Assembly: GCA_023439835.1 (NCBI GenBank)
Contig: JAEXUW010000013.1
Location: 105,604 to 169,603, forward strand
Origin: Bacillota bacterium
GTDB lineage: Bacteria > Bacillota > Clostridia > Oscillospirales > Ruminococcaceae
Length of the DNA stretch: 64,000 nucleotides
Direction of reading: 5' to 3'
Shown here: piece after piece, positions 15,361-23,545 of the stretch
Layout: every line of letters starts with the position of its first letter
Position numbering within the stretch: the stretch's first letter is position 1
The notes under the pieces: generated by a model
What the model saw: the letters and a program-made list of their open reading frames with translations, nothing else
Databases searched by the model: none
Told to the model about the DNA's origin: nothing
Program-made: the position numbers and the translations under genes

Positions 15361-16234
15361 TAATCTCACAAAGGATTACGGCAACAATAAGGGCGTTTTT
15401 GACCTTTCGTTTGATATTCCAAAGGGTGAGGTTTTCGGCTTTTTAGGGCCAAACGGCGCGGGAAAGACAACAACAATAAGACATCTTCTTGGCTTTCTTA
15501 ACGCAGATAACGGCAAGCTTTCAATCAATGGTCTTGACTGTCGCGAAAAAGCGGCGGAGATCCAGAAGAGTCTTGGCTATCTTCCTGGTGAAATCGCATT
15601 TATGGACGAAATGACGGGTGAAAAATTCATTCGCTATATCGCCGAAATGAGAGGCATGACGGATTTTTCAAAAATGAATGAGCTTTTAAAAAGGCTTGAG
15701 CTTGACCCGTCGGGGCGACTTAAAAAAATGTCAAAGGGAATGAAGCAAAAAATCGGCATTATCTGTGCGTTTATGCACGATCCCGAGGTGCTTATTCTTG
15801 ATGAGCCCACAAGCGGACTTGACCCTTTGATGCAGAGCCTTTTTGTTGAGCTTATTGCAGAGGAAAAGGCAAAGGGAAAAACAATACTTATGTCCTCACA
15901 CAGCTTTGAGGAGGTTGACAAGACCTGTGACCGTGTCGGAATTATAAAACAGGGCAGGCTTGTTGCGGTTGAAGATATTGCCACTCTCAAAAGCTCACAG
16001 CGCAAGACCTATATTGTCGGCTTTGAAGATGACGGTGCTGTCAAGGCTTTCTCAAACGAGCCGTTTGAAACCACAGAAATCGCATCAAACAAAGTTGCTG
16101 TCACAGTCACCGGTGATATTTCGCCGTTTATTAAGTCAATGACTAAATTCAAGGTAATCTCTCTTGACGTGAAAACACAGACACTTGAGGAAGTTTTCAT
16201 GCATTTTTACGGAGGTGACAAAAATGATAAGTAA
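15341..16234 (+). CDS. ABC transporter ATP-binding protein
   Basis: This 297-residue ATPase has Walker A (GPNGAGKTT, near residue 38), the signature MSKGMKQK, Walker B with D-loop (LILDEPTSGLD) and the H-loop SHSFEEV, followed by an 80-residue C-terminal domain. It belongs to the drug or lipid export group related to CcmA/BcrA. ATG 15341 follows AAAAGGAG, and the gene overlaps both neighbours. With the TetR regulator and the next permease it forms an inducible exporter of unknown substrate. Confidence 0.93.
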   Translation: MGIISISNLTKDYGNNKGVFDLSFDIPKGEVFGFLGPNGAGKTTTIRHLLGFLNADNGKLSINGLDCREKAAEIQKSLGYLPGEIAFMDEMTGEKFIRYIAEMRGMTDFSKMNELLKRLELDPSGRLKKMSKGMKQKIGIICAFMHDPEVLILDEPTSGLDPLMQSLFVELIAEEKAKGKTILMSSHSFEEVDKTCDRVGIIKQGRLVAVEDIATLKSSQRKTYIVGFEDDGAVKAFSNEPFETTEIASNKVAVTVTGDISPFIKSMTKFKVISLDVKTQTLEEVFMHFYGGDKNDK

Positions 16235-17027
16235 GCCTATTATAAAACAGCTTTTTAAATCAAATGTAGTGACCATAGCAATCTTCACAGGAATTCTATT
16301 AATGTATCAGACCATATTAATATTTATGTACACACCGTCAATGATTGATCAAATGACAGAAATGATGAAGAGCATGGGCAATATCGGCGGAATGTATGGA
16401 ATGGATAAAATGACGGGCGGATATTCAGGCTATATAGCACAGTTTTATTTCGCAATGATTGTGCCGATGTTTATGCTGGTATACGGCATTATGACGGGGA
16501 ATAAAATCATAGCAGGGAGAGTTGATAAAGGCTCAATGGCGTGCTTGCTTGCTTCCCCGAACACAAGAAATGCAATAAGCATATCAAGCGCTGTGTTTTA
16601 TTTTTTGAGCATTGTTGTTATCGTGGGAATAAACACAGTAATTGGGCTAATCTGCACGCTTGCATATAAAGAAGCCGATATCAGCATCAAGCATTTTCTG
16701 TTTCTCAATGTCGGGGTAATCATAATGATTGTCGGCATGGCGTCAATATCGTTTTTCTTTTCATGCGTTTTCAACGAGTCGAAAAGGTCAATCGCCCTTG
16801 GCGGCGGAATACCGATTGTGTTCTTTTTGTTTTATATGATTTCAGATATGGGCGAAAAGCTTGAGGTTTTCAAAAAGATAACCCTTTATTCACTATTTAA
16901 AGCAACAGACATCGTAAACGATAATTATACACCCGTGCTTATCGGGCTTGGCATTTTAACAGCAATGTCGATAATCCTGGTTACAGCGGGGGTAAGAATA
17001 TTCAACAAAAAGGATTTGCCGGTATAG
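16224..17027 (+). CDS. ABC-2-type transporter permease
   Basis: This 267-residue membrane protein has about six hydrophobic segments (residues 15-35, 75-100, 120-145, 155-180, 195-215 and 238-258). A Met-rich loop (DQMTEMMKSMGNIGGMYGMD) lies between segments 1 and 2. It has no strong motif, but its position directly after the ATPase, with an 11-bp overlap, identifies it as the membrane half of the exporter. ATG 16224 follows GGAGGTG. Confidence 0.85.
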   Translation: MISKPIIKQLFKSNVVTIAIFTGILLMYQTILIFMYTPSMIDQMTEMMKSMGNIGGMYGMDKMTGGYSGYIAQFYFAMIVPMFMLVYGIMTGNKIIAGRVDKGSMACLLASPNTRNAISISSAVFYFLSIVVIVGINTVIGLICTLAYKEADISIKHFLFLNVGVIIMIVGMASISFFFSCVFNESKRSIALGGGIPIVFFLFYMISDMGEKLEVFKKITLYSLFKATDIVNDNYTPVLIGLGILTAMSIILVTAGVRIFNKKDLPV

Positions 17028-17039
17028 TCGGAGGGGTTT

Positions 17040-17474
17040 ATGAAAATAGTTTTACAGCGTGTTTTGTCAGCAAGCGTAACAGTTGACCAAAAAGTCACAG
17101 GCGAAATAAACAAAGGCTACGTCGTTTTTTTAGGCGTGGGGAATGAGGACAGTGAGGCTGACTGTGACAGACTTGTCAGCAAGCTTGTGAATCTTAGAAT
17201 TTTCTCGGACGAGAACGACAAAATCAATCTGTCGCTTTTGGATGTAAAAGGTGGACTTTTGATAATATCCCAGTTTACGCTTTATGCGGACTGTAAAAAG
17301 GGCAACCGCCCGAACTTCATTCAAGCGGCAGCCCCAGACAAAGCAGAACTGCTCTATGAATATTTCATAGAGCAGTGCAGAAAAAAAGTCAGCGTAGTCG
17401 AATCTGGAATTTTCGGTGCGGACATGAAGGTATCGCTGATAAACGACGGGCCGTTCACGATTTGTCTTGAATAG
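17040..17474 (+). CDS. dtd: D-aminoacyl-tRNA deacylase
   Basis: This 144-residue enzyme hydrolyses D-amino acids, and glycine mischarged on tRNA-Ala, from tRNA. The family start MKIVLQRV, the SQFTLYAD motif near residue 78 and the C-terminal NDGPFT near residue 137 (the Gly-Pro pair of the chiral pocket) are all present. It starts 12 bp after the ABC permease, so it may be read through from the exporter operon. It ends 2 bp from the convergent ATPase gene, with no terminator between. Confidence 0.95.
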   Translation: MKIVLQRVLSASVTVDQKVTGEINKGYVVFLGVGNEDSEADCDRLVSKLVNLRIFSDENDKINLSLLDVKGGLLIISQFTLYADCKKGNRPNFIQAAAPDKAELLYEYFIEQCRKKVSVVESGIFGADMKVSLINDGPFTICLE

Positions 17475-17476
17475 TC

Positions 17477-18058
17477 TTACACAAAGGAATCAACACTCAG
17501 AATTTTATCTGAGAAATACTCAGCTTCCTTGAGGCTGTGAGTGATATAAAATACTGTGCGCTTTGCACAGTATTTTTTTGTGAAATCAATAACGGAGTAT
17601 TTTGTTTGTTCGTCAAGTCCGGTAAAAGGCTCGTCCAGAAAAAGCACCTCGGCTTTTGAAAGAAGCGCCCTTAACAAAGATACCCTGCGTTTCATACCGC
17701 CCGAAAGCTCACGAACCGGCTTCGCCTCACAACCCTCAAGTCCAATCTCATTGGCGGCTGAAAGTATCACCGCGCTGTCAAGCTCTCGATTGACAAGCTT
17801 GATGTTTGAAACAAGACTAAGGTTTTCACAAAGACGGTCCTCTTGAAATACAGCACCGAGAGAAAGCCCGTCAAGCCCCGTCACAGTGCCGCTGTCACAG
17901 GGGATAAGCCCAATCAGAATTTTTAAAAGCGTTGTTTTTCCTGTTCCTGACGGCGCCATGATGCTGGTTATTTTCCCCTCTTCAAAAACAGCGGAAAAAT
18001 TATTTAACACTAAAAGCTCACCAAAGCTTTTAGTCAGATTATTAACAACAATATCCAT
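17477..18058 (-). CDS. ABC transporter ATP-binding protein (TauB/SsuB type)
   Basis: This 193-residue ATPase is short for its family (usually 230-260). Walker A is APSGTGKTT near residue 35, the signature is LSGGMKRRVSLLRALL, Walker B is VLFLDEPFTGLD and the H-loop is THSLKEA. The sequence stops soon after the H-loop, without the usual C-terminal 40-50 residues. It is the last gene of a permease/binding-protein trio. The missing tail may be a lineage feature, since all catalytic motifs are intact. Confidence 0.9.
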   Translation of the reverse strand: MDIVVNNLTKSFGELLVLNNFSAVFEEGKITSIMAPSGTGKTTLLKILIGLIPCDSGTVTGLDGLSLGAVFQEDRLCENLSLVSNIKLVNRELDSAVILSAANEIGLEGCEAKPVRELSGGMKRRVSLLRALLSKAEVLFLDEPFTGLDEQTKYSVIDFTKKYCAKRTVFYITHSLKEAEYFSDKILSVDSFV

Positions 18059-18061
18059 GCA

Positions 18062-18838
18062 TTACATCCTTTCAAAACGGCGAACACCCGCATCAAGAAG
18101 GGTGAGCAGGAGCTTTTCAAAGGCGAGGCTGAGCAGTATTATTACAACTGTCCAGGCGAACAAATCAGGCGTGTCTAAAAAAATCTTCGCCTTATAAAGC
18201 TTCTCACCGATTGAACCGTCTGGGATTCCGATAACCTCAGCGGCTATTCCGGATTTCCAGCTCAGCCCGAGAGAAACCGAACAAGCCGACCGAAAAAACG
18301 GAAGAACCTGTGATGCATAGATATAGCGGATTGTCCTGAAGTGAGAAACCTTAAAAACCTCAGCCATCTCAAGAAGCTGCGGGTCTGTCGCACGAATACC
18401 GTCTTGAACGTTCGTATAAATAATAGGAAGAACGATAAGAAAGGAAATAAGCACCGAAAGATTTTTTGAGGATATCCATATAAGCACGAGAATTATAAAT
18501 GATGCAACGGGGACGGCTTTTATCGTGAGCATCAGCGGTGAAAGAAGCTCTCTAATCCTCCTAAAGCGAACGGATATGCCGGCAAGCACCACCCCTGCCG
18601 CCGCACCGCAGAAAAATCCCAAAAGAATCCGCACAAGAGAAAAAACCACTGAGTCCCAGAAATCACCGGTTACAACAAGCTCACTAAGTCTTTTTAAAAC
18701 TAAAGCGGGGGGAGGAAGAAGTATCTTCTGCCCGAGTGACATACTTCCAAGCTGCCATACAGCAATCCAGAACAGCACCGCCCAGAACGGGAGCTTTTTT
18801 AAAGCTTTGTTTGGCTTATGTGCCATAATAGAATTCAT
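18062..18838 (-). CDS. ABC transporter permease (TauC/SsuC type)
   Basis: This 258-residue permease has about six membrane segments and the conserved cytoplasmic EAA loop region (EMAEVFKVSHFRTIRYIYASQVLPFFRSA). It partners the ATPase 3 bp downstream. The first ATG (18838) overlaps the end of the binding-protein gene by 23 bp; an in-frame ATG at 18826 also overlaps it. Neither has a clear Shine-Dalgarno, so translational coupling is likely. The family imports sulfonates, nitrate, pyrimidine precursors and similar small molecules; the substrate here is unknown. Confidence 0.9.
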   Translation of the reverse strand: MNSIMAHKPNKALKKLPFWAVLFWIAVWQLGSMSLGQKILLPPPALVLKRLSELVVTGDFWDSVVFSLVRILLGFFCGAAAGVVLAGISVRFRRIRELLSPLMLTIKAVPVASFIILVLIWISSKNLSVLISFLIVLPIIYTNVQDGIRATDPQLLEMAEVFKVSHFRTIRYIYASQVLPFFRSACSVSLGLSWKSGIAAEVIGIPDGSIGEKLYKAKIFLDTPDLFAWTVVIILLSLAFEKLLLTLLDAGVRRFERM

Positions 18839-19877
18839 CAGCGGGAAGAGCGCCGCCTATAGACTTCGGTTGCTGCTCAAAAAGCACGCTCAGATAACCA
18901 GATAGCTTGGTTTTCATTTCAGCGCCTGTAATATATGCAATATTACACTGCGGGAGGGCGATTTTAGCAACAGCCTCAGGGACAATATCATACTTCCCGA
19001 CAAGAGCAGCGCCCTCATCAAGATTTGAATTAACAAAGTTGATTGAAGCCTCATAGCGTGTCAAAAATGCCTCAACCGCTTCAGGATGCGCATTTATAAA
19101 ATCGGTGCGTGCAATAACCACGCCTGTTATCATAGCTGAAGGCGAAGCTGTGCCAGTCTGAAGAGCGTCCCATTCGTTTGACAGGTCAAGAGCAACGCGA
19201 ATTTTGTCATTCTTCATCTGTGCCGTTGCGACAAAGGGTTGAGGGAGCATCGCAATAGCATTTTCGTTTGCAGCAAGAGCCGCGGCACATTCGGAATGCT
19301 CACTCTTCCACTCAATAGTAACATCAGAAGAAGGGTCAATGCCGTTTGCTGACAGAATATAGTTCAAACCATATTCTGGGGTTGCACCCTTTCCGCTAGC
19401 GTAGATTGTCTTTCCGCGAAGGTCTTCGATTGAGGAAATAGTGTTTCCGTTTTCGACAATATACAATACTCCAAGCGTACTGACGGCGATAACCTTCACC
19501 TGACCGTCGGTATTGTTATAAAGGACGGATGCTAAATTCGCCGGAACAGCGGCAATATCCACATTCCCCTGAACAATAGCGGGAGTAACCTCGTCAATTG
19601 CGGCGGCGATAGTGAATTTATAGTTGTTATCGGTAACAAAACCGGAATCAACTTCATCCATAAACTGTACCATTCCCATTGCTGACGGGCCTTTAAGTGC
19701 GATTATTTTAACATCCACCGGCTCAGCGGGAGGAGTCGGAGCTGTTGTAGCGGCAGTTGTAGTTTGTGAAGCTGGAGTTGTGCTTTCAGCGACTGATGAT
19801 TCATTGTTACCTGTGCATCCTGCAAAAAGTGTTGTTGCAAGTGCAAGTCCTGTAAGTAGCGACATTAATTTTTTCAT
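18816..19877 (-). CDS. Substrate-binding lipoprotein of ABC importer (NMT1/SsuA-like)
   Basis: This 353-residue protein begins with a lipoprotein signal (cleavage before C21 in LFAGC), followed by a Ser/Thr/Ala/Pro linker to about residue 52 and a periplasmic-binding-type II fold. Segments such as GKTIYASGKGATPEYGL, MLPQPFVATA and ARTDFINAHPEAVEAFL are typical of the NMT1/TauA group. It would capture the ligand at the outer face of the membrane for the permease encoded next. It is first in its operon, with a strong promoter and a palindromic site upstream. No TPP or other known riboswitch is visible in the leader. Confidence 0.9.
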   Translation of the reverse strand: MKKLMSLLTGLALATTLFAGCTGNNESSVAESTTPASQTTTAATTAPTPPAEPVDVKIIALKGPSAMGMVQFMDEVDSGFVTDNNYKFTIAAAIDEVTPAIVQGNVDIAAVPANLASVLYNNTDGQVKVIAVSTLGVLYIVENGNTISSIEDLRGKTIYASGKGATPEYGLNYILSANGIDPSSDVTIEWKSEHSECAAALAANENAIAMLPQPFVATAQMKNDKIRVALDLSNEWDALQTGTASPSAMITGVVIARTDFINAHPEAVEAFLTRYEASINFVNSNLDEGAALVGKYDIVPEAVAKIALPQCNIAYITGAEMKTKLSGYLSVLFEQQPKSIGGALPADEFYYGT

Positions 19878-19935
19878 GGTATAATCCTTTCGTTTTGAAA
19901 ATAAATGATTTATGCGAAATACTAAAAAGTATTGC

Positions 19936-20000
19936 AGTACAGCATAAATTTAGCCTGTACTAACTATTGATATTTTACTCCTTGCGATTAAGATTGTCAA
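19936..20000 (-). promoter_or_regulatory. Promoter and palindromic operator of the ABC importer operon
   Basis: On the minus strand, TTGACA (20000-19995) and TAAAAT (19977-19972) are 17 bp apart. Just downstream of the predicted start, AGTACAG and CTGTACT form a 7-bp inverted repeat with a 12-bp spacer (19936-19961). A repressor bound there would block initiation. The regulator is unknown. Confidence 0.7.
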
Positions 20001-20047
20001 GAAAAAAACAATCTTTTGAAGTATAAACAAGTCTGCGCCAAAAACAA

Positions 20048-20069
20048 AATCCCTGAAAAAACAGGGATT
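20048..20069 (-). terminator. Terminator of the tRNA-Thr/tRNA-Gly unit
   Basis: On the minus strand AATCCCTG and CAGGGATT form a stem with a T6 loop, followed by TTGTTTTT. It lies about 20 bp after tRNA-Gly. Confidence 0.8.
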
Positions 20070-20090
20070 AACACAATGTTAATGCAGTTA

Positions 20091-20166
20091 TGGAGCGGAT
20101 TACGAGGCTCGAACTCGCCACCCTCGCCTTGGGAAGGCGATGCTCTACCAAATGAGCTAAATCCGC
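20091..20166 (-). tRNA. tRNA-Gly (anticodon CCC)
   Basis: A 76-nt cloverleaf with encoded CCA can be folded. The acceptor arms are GCGGATT and AATCCGC, the D-arm contains GCTCATTTGGTAGAGC, the anticodon loop is TTCCCAA and the T-loop is TTCGAGC. It reads GGG codons. It is the second gene of a two-tRNA transcript. Confidence 0.95.
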
Positions 20167-20195
20167 AATAAAAGCGCACATTCTCAGCGTGCGCT

Positions 20196-20271
20196 TGGAG
20201 CTGGGAATGGGACTCGAACCCACGACCTGCGCATTACGAATGCGCTGCTCTACCAGCTGAGCTATTCCAGC
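20196..20271 (-). tRNA. tRNA-Thr (anticodon CGT)
   Basis: A 76-nt cloverleaf with encoded CCA can be folded. The anticodon stem-loop is GCGCA-TTCGTAA-TGCGC and the T-loop is TTCGAGT. The acceptor stem GCTGGAA against TCCCAGC contains one mismatch, A6 against C67, where most tRNA-Thr have a G-C pair. It reads ACG codons and is the first gene of the tRNA unit. Confidence 0.94.
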
Positions 20272-20301
20272 GTCAAGTTTTTAAAAAAACAGACGACTAT
20301 A

Positions 20302-20330
20302 ATTATATAATATATTAATTTTTTTGTCAA
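20302..20330 (-). promoter_or_regulatory. Consensus promoter of the tRNA-Thr/tRNA-Gly unit
   Basis: On the minus strand TTGACA (20330-20325) and TATAAT (20307-20302) are both perfect hexamers separated by 17 bp of A/T-only DNA. It lies about 30 bp upstream of tRNA-Thr. Confidence 0.9.
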
Positions 20331-20338
20331 GAGAAAAA

Positions 20339-20362
20339 CACCCCTCAATCAAATGAGAGGTG
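20339..20362 (-). terminator. Terminator of the surface-protein gene
   Basis: On the minus strand CACC-CTCA and TGAG-GGTG pair around a TTTGAT loop, followed by TTTTTCTC. It lies 18 bp after the stop codon and just before the tRNA promoter. Confidence 0.75.
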
Positions 20363-20379
20363 CTTTCCACTGTTAAAAT

Positions 20380-23187
20380 TTACTTTGCCTTTTTAAGCTT
20401 TATTGTACACGCCGACAGTACAACAACCGCCGCTATCATTACAAACGGTACTGTCCTGTCCCCTGTTTTCGGGTTTTCAGCCGGCTCGTTGCTCGGATCG
20501 GCCGCGGGAACGCTCATAATCTCACTTGAAATCACCACAACATAATCTGATGCGTGATTGAAATCAAGCCCGGCTTTTCCGTCGCTACCGATTTTTCCGC
20601 TTGAAACGTACTCAAACTGCTTTGTCGTCGGATTGTAGTAGAATAAGTTTGCGTATTTTCCTGAATTTGCACTGCCCATGTCGATATTGAGCGTAGCTCT
20701 AAAGCCGAACTTTCCGCTGAAATTCAAATGAATCTGAATTGCCTGATTGCTTCCTCTCAGCTTATCTACAATCGACGCTGGAATCAAATTCATCCCCCTG
20801 CTTATCGACAAGTCAACATCTTTAAGGTCGCCGTCATCAATATCTTTTCCGTTTATAACCCATGTTATTCCGTTTATGATAACTTCAATTGTTATATCCT
20901 TGCCCTTGATAGCTTCGAAAATTTTCTTAGGAACAACTGATGTGCCCTTCATGTCGATAACGACTTTTCCGCCCTCTGCTGTTGCCTTGATTTTATCCTC
21001 AATAGCCGTCCAGCCCTTAGTTCCGCTGTCGCCTGAAATCTGCGGCTCTGCCGGTGTATAGCTTCCCCCGGTTGAAATCGGTGGATTATTGTTATTGTTG
21101 TTATTATTGTCAGCGGGGACAACATAAAGCGGGCTGTATAGCTTTGTCTCTGCCGTTACTGAGGCATCAGCGAATAATGCTGTTTTTGCTGCATTTGTGT
21201 ACCAGCTTGCAGCATTGCCGCCAGAATATATTGTCGAAAGTACGCCGACGTTTGTTGAACCGCTTGCTTTGACTACTATATAATCAAGAATACAATCCTC
21301 GTTAGCGGTATTTCTGTTGAGAGCTAGTCGTGCAACGTTTGCACCATAGCTGACTGTTCCACCCATCCCTGCCGCTTCGGGGCCGTTCATTGTTTCGACG
21401 TTGACAATGGCATTAGCATGATCAACATATACAGCAATGCTGCTGCCGTTATCAGCGGTTCCCGGTGTTGCGGAATGTGCATTTACTGTTCCGTTCAAGC
21501 AGTAAATAGCAATGCTGGATTCATTGGCTGATGTTCCCGAAGATACATCACCTGCGTTAACAATTCCTGAGAAGTTATATATTCCGAAGGCGTCATCATC
21601 TCCGTTACCGCCTGTCGCTGTTTTAACATTAACAACACCGCCGCCAATATTTGAAACTGCACCACTTGTGCCTCCGGTGGATGTTCCGCCGATTGCCACA
21701 TTCACGTTTAAAGTTCCTGTTCCTTCATTAGCCACACCGCAGCTTGAGCTATTCTCTGATGCTCCTCCTGTTGCTGTTTCTGTAACAGTCATATCGCCGA
21801 CAGAATTTTGATAAATAGAGGCGCCCACACTTTGACCGGTGCCTGTTGCCTGACCGCCTGTTGCATTTCTGACTATAAATTCTCCCATTCCGTTTGGAGT
21901 ATTCATAAGCTGGCACATTGCACCAACGCTTTTATCAGATGCTGTTCCGCCTAATGCTGTGCCTGTTATATAAATATTACCGGACGAGTTGTCTGCTCTA
22001 AAAGCGCCGTAGCTTCTTTGTGCTGTGCCTCCTGTTGCATCAAAGGCAGATATTGTGCCTGAGCCATTCAGAATAGCGCCGAAGGAAGAATTGTTAGATG
22101 GTCCTCCTGTAGCAGCTGTGGAGACATTCAGAGTGCCGTTAGTACAATATGCACCGTAGGAAGAAATGTTAGCTGTTCCTCCAACAGCTGAATCGACAGT
22201 TAGTGTGCCGTTAGCACAATATGCGCCGTATGAATTTTCACAAGAGTTTCCTCCCGTAGCTGAATCTACAACAATGCTTCCATCCTGACAATAAACGCCG
22301 TAGCTAGTAGTAACATTGTTTCCGCCTACTGCAAGAGAAGTAACTGTTATTGAGCCGTCACCGTAGCTTTGCGCACCGTAGCTTATATCATTACCATTAG
22401 TTGTGTCTGTGGAACCTCCGTAAGCTTCGTCAACAATAATACTGCCGTTTGATGCAGCTACGCCAAAGCTATATTGCTTTGCGTTACCGCCAGTAGCTGT
22501 CATAATAGTAGTAGAGCCACTTCCTGAATTTATAACGCCATAACCATAATCAACATCAGTTGTACTGGAATGACTTTCGGCTGTGTCCAGGAGTACATCG
22601 CCAGAACTTGCATTCTGAATACCGATGCTTGATGTTCCGGTACTGCCCGTTGCAGATTTCAGTTTGAAGGTTCCCGTGCCTGCTCCCGCATAAAATGCGC
22701 CATAGCTTTTTGTGACACCAGTTCCGCTTGAATGCCCTCCGGCAGCAGTAAGCCATGTAGCGGTAGTGCTTGGTGCCCCTGCGTTTATGCTAACTGTTGC
22801 AAAGGCATAAAGCCCGATGCTCATACCATTATTTGCGGCGGTATTACCCCCCACTATATTAAGATTAACAATATTAATATCTCCTGAGCCCACGAGTATA
22901 AGCGCCCTTGTATCAGTTGGGGTAGGTAATTCGTTTTCACCCGTAAGAGTATGACCGGCTCCATCGATTGTAATTGTTATGTTTGGGTCAACCGTATAGG
23001 AAATGCTTGCGGTGATATTTGAACTAAACTGAATAATGTCACCGTCATTTGCGCTTGTCAGTGCTGCTAGAAGCTCAGTCTTGTCGCTGACTGTAATAGT
23101 CGCTGCGCTAACTGGAAATGCAGAAAAAAGCATTACTGCTGAGGATGCCAAAGCAGTAAAAAACGCTAATAGTTTTGATTTTTTCAT
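20380..23187 (-). CDS. Large repetitive cell-wall protein with signal peptide and NPKTG sorting signal
   Basis: This 935-residue secreted protein has an N-terminal signal peptide (cleavage near residue 28, VSA-AT). Residues 30-115 resemble the start of a right-handed beta-helix (DGDIIQF, ITIDGAGHTLTG). About 18 imperfect repeats of 23-30 residues follow, of the type SYGAYxxxGTxxVxxAxGG. Then come an Asn/Pro linker (about residue 695), a globular C-terminal region with a GFRATLNIDMGS-type strand, and a wall-sorting end: NPKTG, a hydrophobic helix and KLKKAK. Sortase would link it to peptidoglycan. The fold suggests a beta-solenoid stalk or carbohydrate-binding surface. No catalytic residue is recognisable, and no sortase gene is nearby. 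Confidence 0.85.
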   Translation of the reverse strand: MKKSKLLAFFTALASSAVMLFSAFPVSAATITVSDKTELLAALTSANDGDIIQFSSNITASISYTVDPNITITIDGAGHTLTGENELPTPTDTRALILVGSGDINIVNLNIVGGNTAANNGMSIGLYAFATVSINAGAPSTTATWLTAAGGHSSGTGVTKSYGAFYAGAGTGTFKLKSATGSTGTSSIGIQNASSGDVLLDTAESHSSTTDVDYGYGVINSGSGSTTIMTATGGNAKQYSFGVAASNGSIIVDEAYGGSTDTTNGNDISYGAQSYGDGSITVTSLAVGGNNVTTSYGVYCQDGSIVVDSATGGNSCENSYGAYCANGTLTVDSAVGGTANISSYGAYCTNGTLNVSTAATGGPSNNSSFGAILNGSGTISAFDATGGTAQRSYGAFRADNSSGNIYITGTALGGTASDKSVGAMCQLMNTPNGMGEFIVRNATGGQATGTGQSVGASIYQNSVGDMTVTETATGGASENSSSCGVANEGTGTLNVNVAIGGTSTGGTSGAVSNIGGGVVNVKTATGGNGDDDAFGIYNFSGIVNAGDVSSGTSANESSIAIYCLNGTVNAHSATPGTADNGSSIAVYVDHANAIVNVETMNGPEAAGMGGTVSYGANVARLALNRNTANEDCILDYIVVKASGSTNVGVLSTIYSGGNAASWYTNAAKTALFADASVTAETKLYSPLYVVPADNNNNNNNNPPISTGGSYTPAEPQISGDSGTKGWTAIEDKIKATAEGGKVVIDMKGTSVVPKKIFEAIKGKDITIEVIINGITWVINGKDIDDGDLKDVDLSISRGMNLIPASIVDKLRGSNQAIQIHLNFSGKFGFRATLNIDMGSANSGKYANLFYYNPTTKQFEYVSSGKIGSDGKAGLDFNHASDYVVVISSEIMSVPAADPSNEPAENPKTGDRTVPFVMIAAVVVLSACTIKLKKAK
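21300..22840 (-). repeat. Tandem beta-solenoid-type protein repeats within the surface protein
   Basis: About 18 consecutive degenerate units encode S(Y/F/V)GA(Y)-x-GT-x-V-x-A-x-GG. The three nearest-identical units lie around 22130-22290 (SYGVYC, SYGAYC, SYGAYC). The DNA copies have diverged in third positions, so this is an old amplification with pressure to keep the protein pattern. Confidence 0.75.
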
Positions 23188-23545
23188 TTTATCCCTCCGA
23201 ATTTTTATTACTTATAATTTTATTATAAATTTTTACAGGTGAAAATAAAAGTGCCCATCAGTTAAAAAATGAGTGACTTTTGGCTAACCAATAACCGATT
23301 GCTATAATACCGTATTTAACAATGCTGATAATGGTATTCTGCCGAAATAAGTAAATACAGTCTCATAGCAGTCACTTTAAGATTCCGCAGATAGGACAAT
23401 AAAGATTTGCTAGCCTATACTATTAAATTATAGACTATAAGATTGGAAATTTCAACCTATAAAAGCGAGAAATTTTTATTCTCATATAGGGTTTTTTCTG
23501 AAAATGTGCTATAATAAAGTAATAATATATAATCGGGAGGGTAAT
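23188..23545 (+). promoter_or_regulatory. Divergent intergenic region with the polA promoter
   Basis: This 358-bp region has no supported gene. TGTGCTATAAT at 23505-23515 is an extended -10 element 30 bp upstream of polA, with no good -35 hexamer. On the minus strand a GGAGGGAT ribosome site precedes the surface-protein start. No known riboswitch or small RNA is seen. Confidence 0.55.

Noticed and set aside
19878..19990. Possible TPP riboswitch upstream of the NMT1-like binding protein
   Set aside because: The conserved TPP elements such as CTGAGA are absent; only a promoter and a palindrome are seen.
19997..20179. Open frame on the minus strand across tRNA-Gly
   Set aside because: It overlaps the tRNA, the terminator and the ABC promoter, and lacks a ribosome site.
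21070..21115. AT-rich short tandem repeat in the surface-protein gene
   Set aside because: It encodes an Asn-rich linker and needs no separate explanation.
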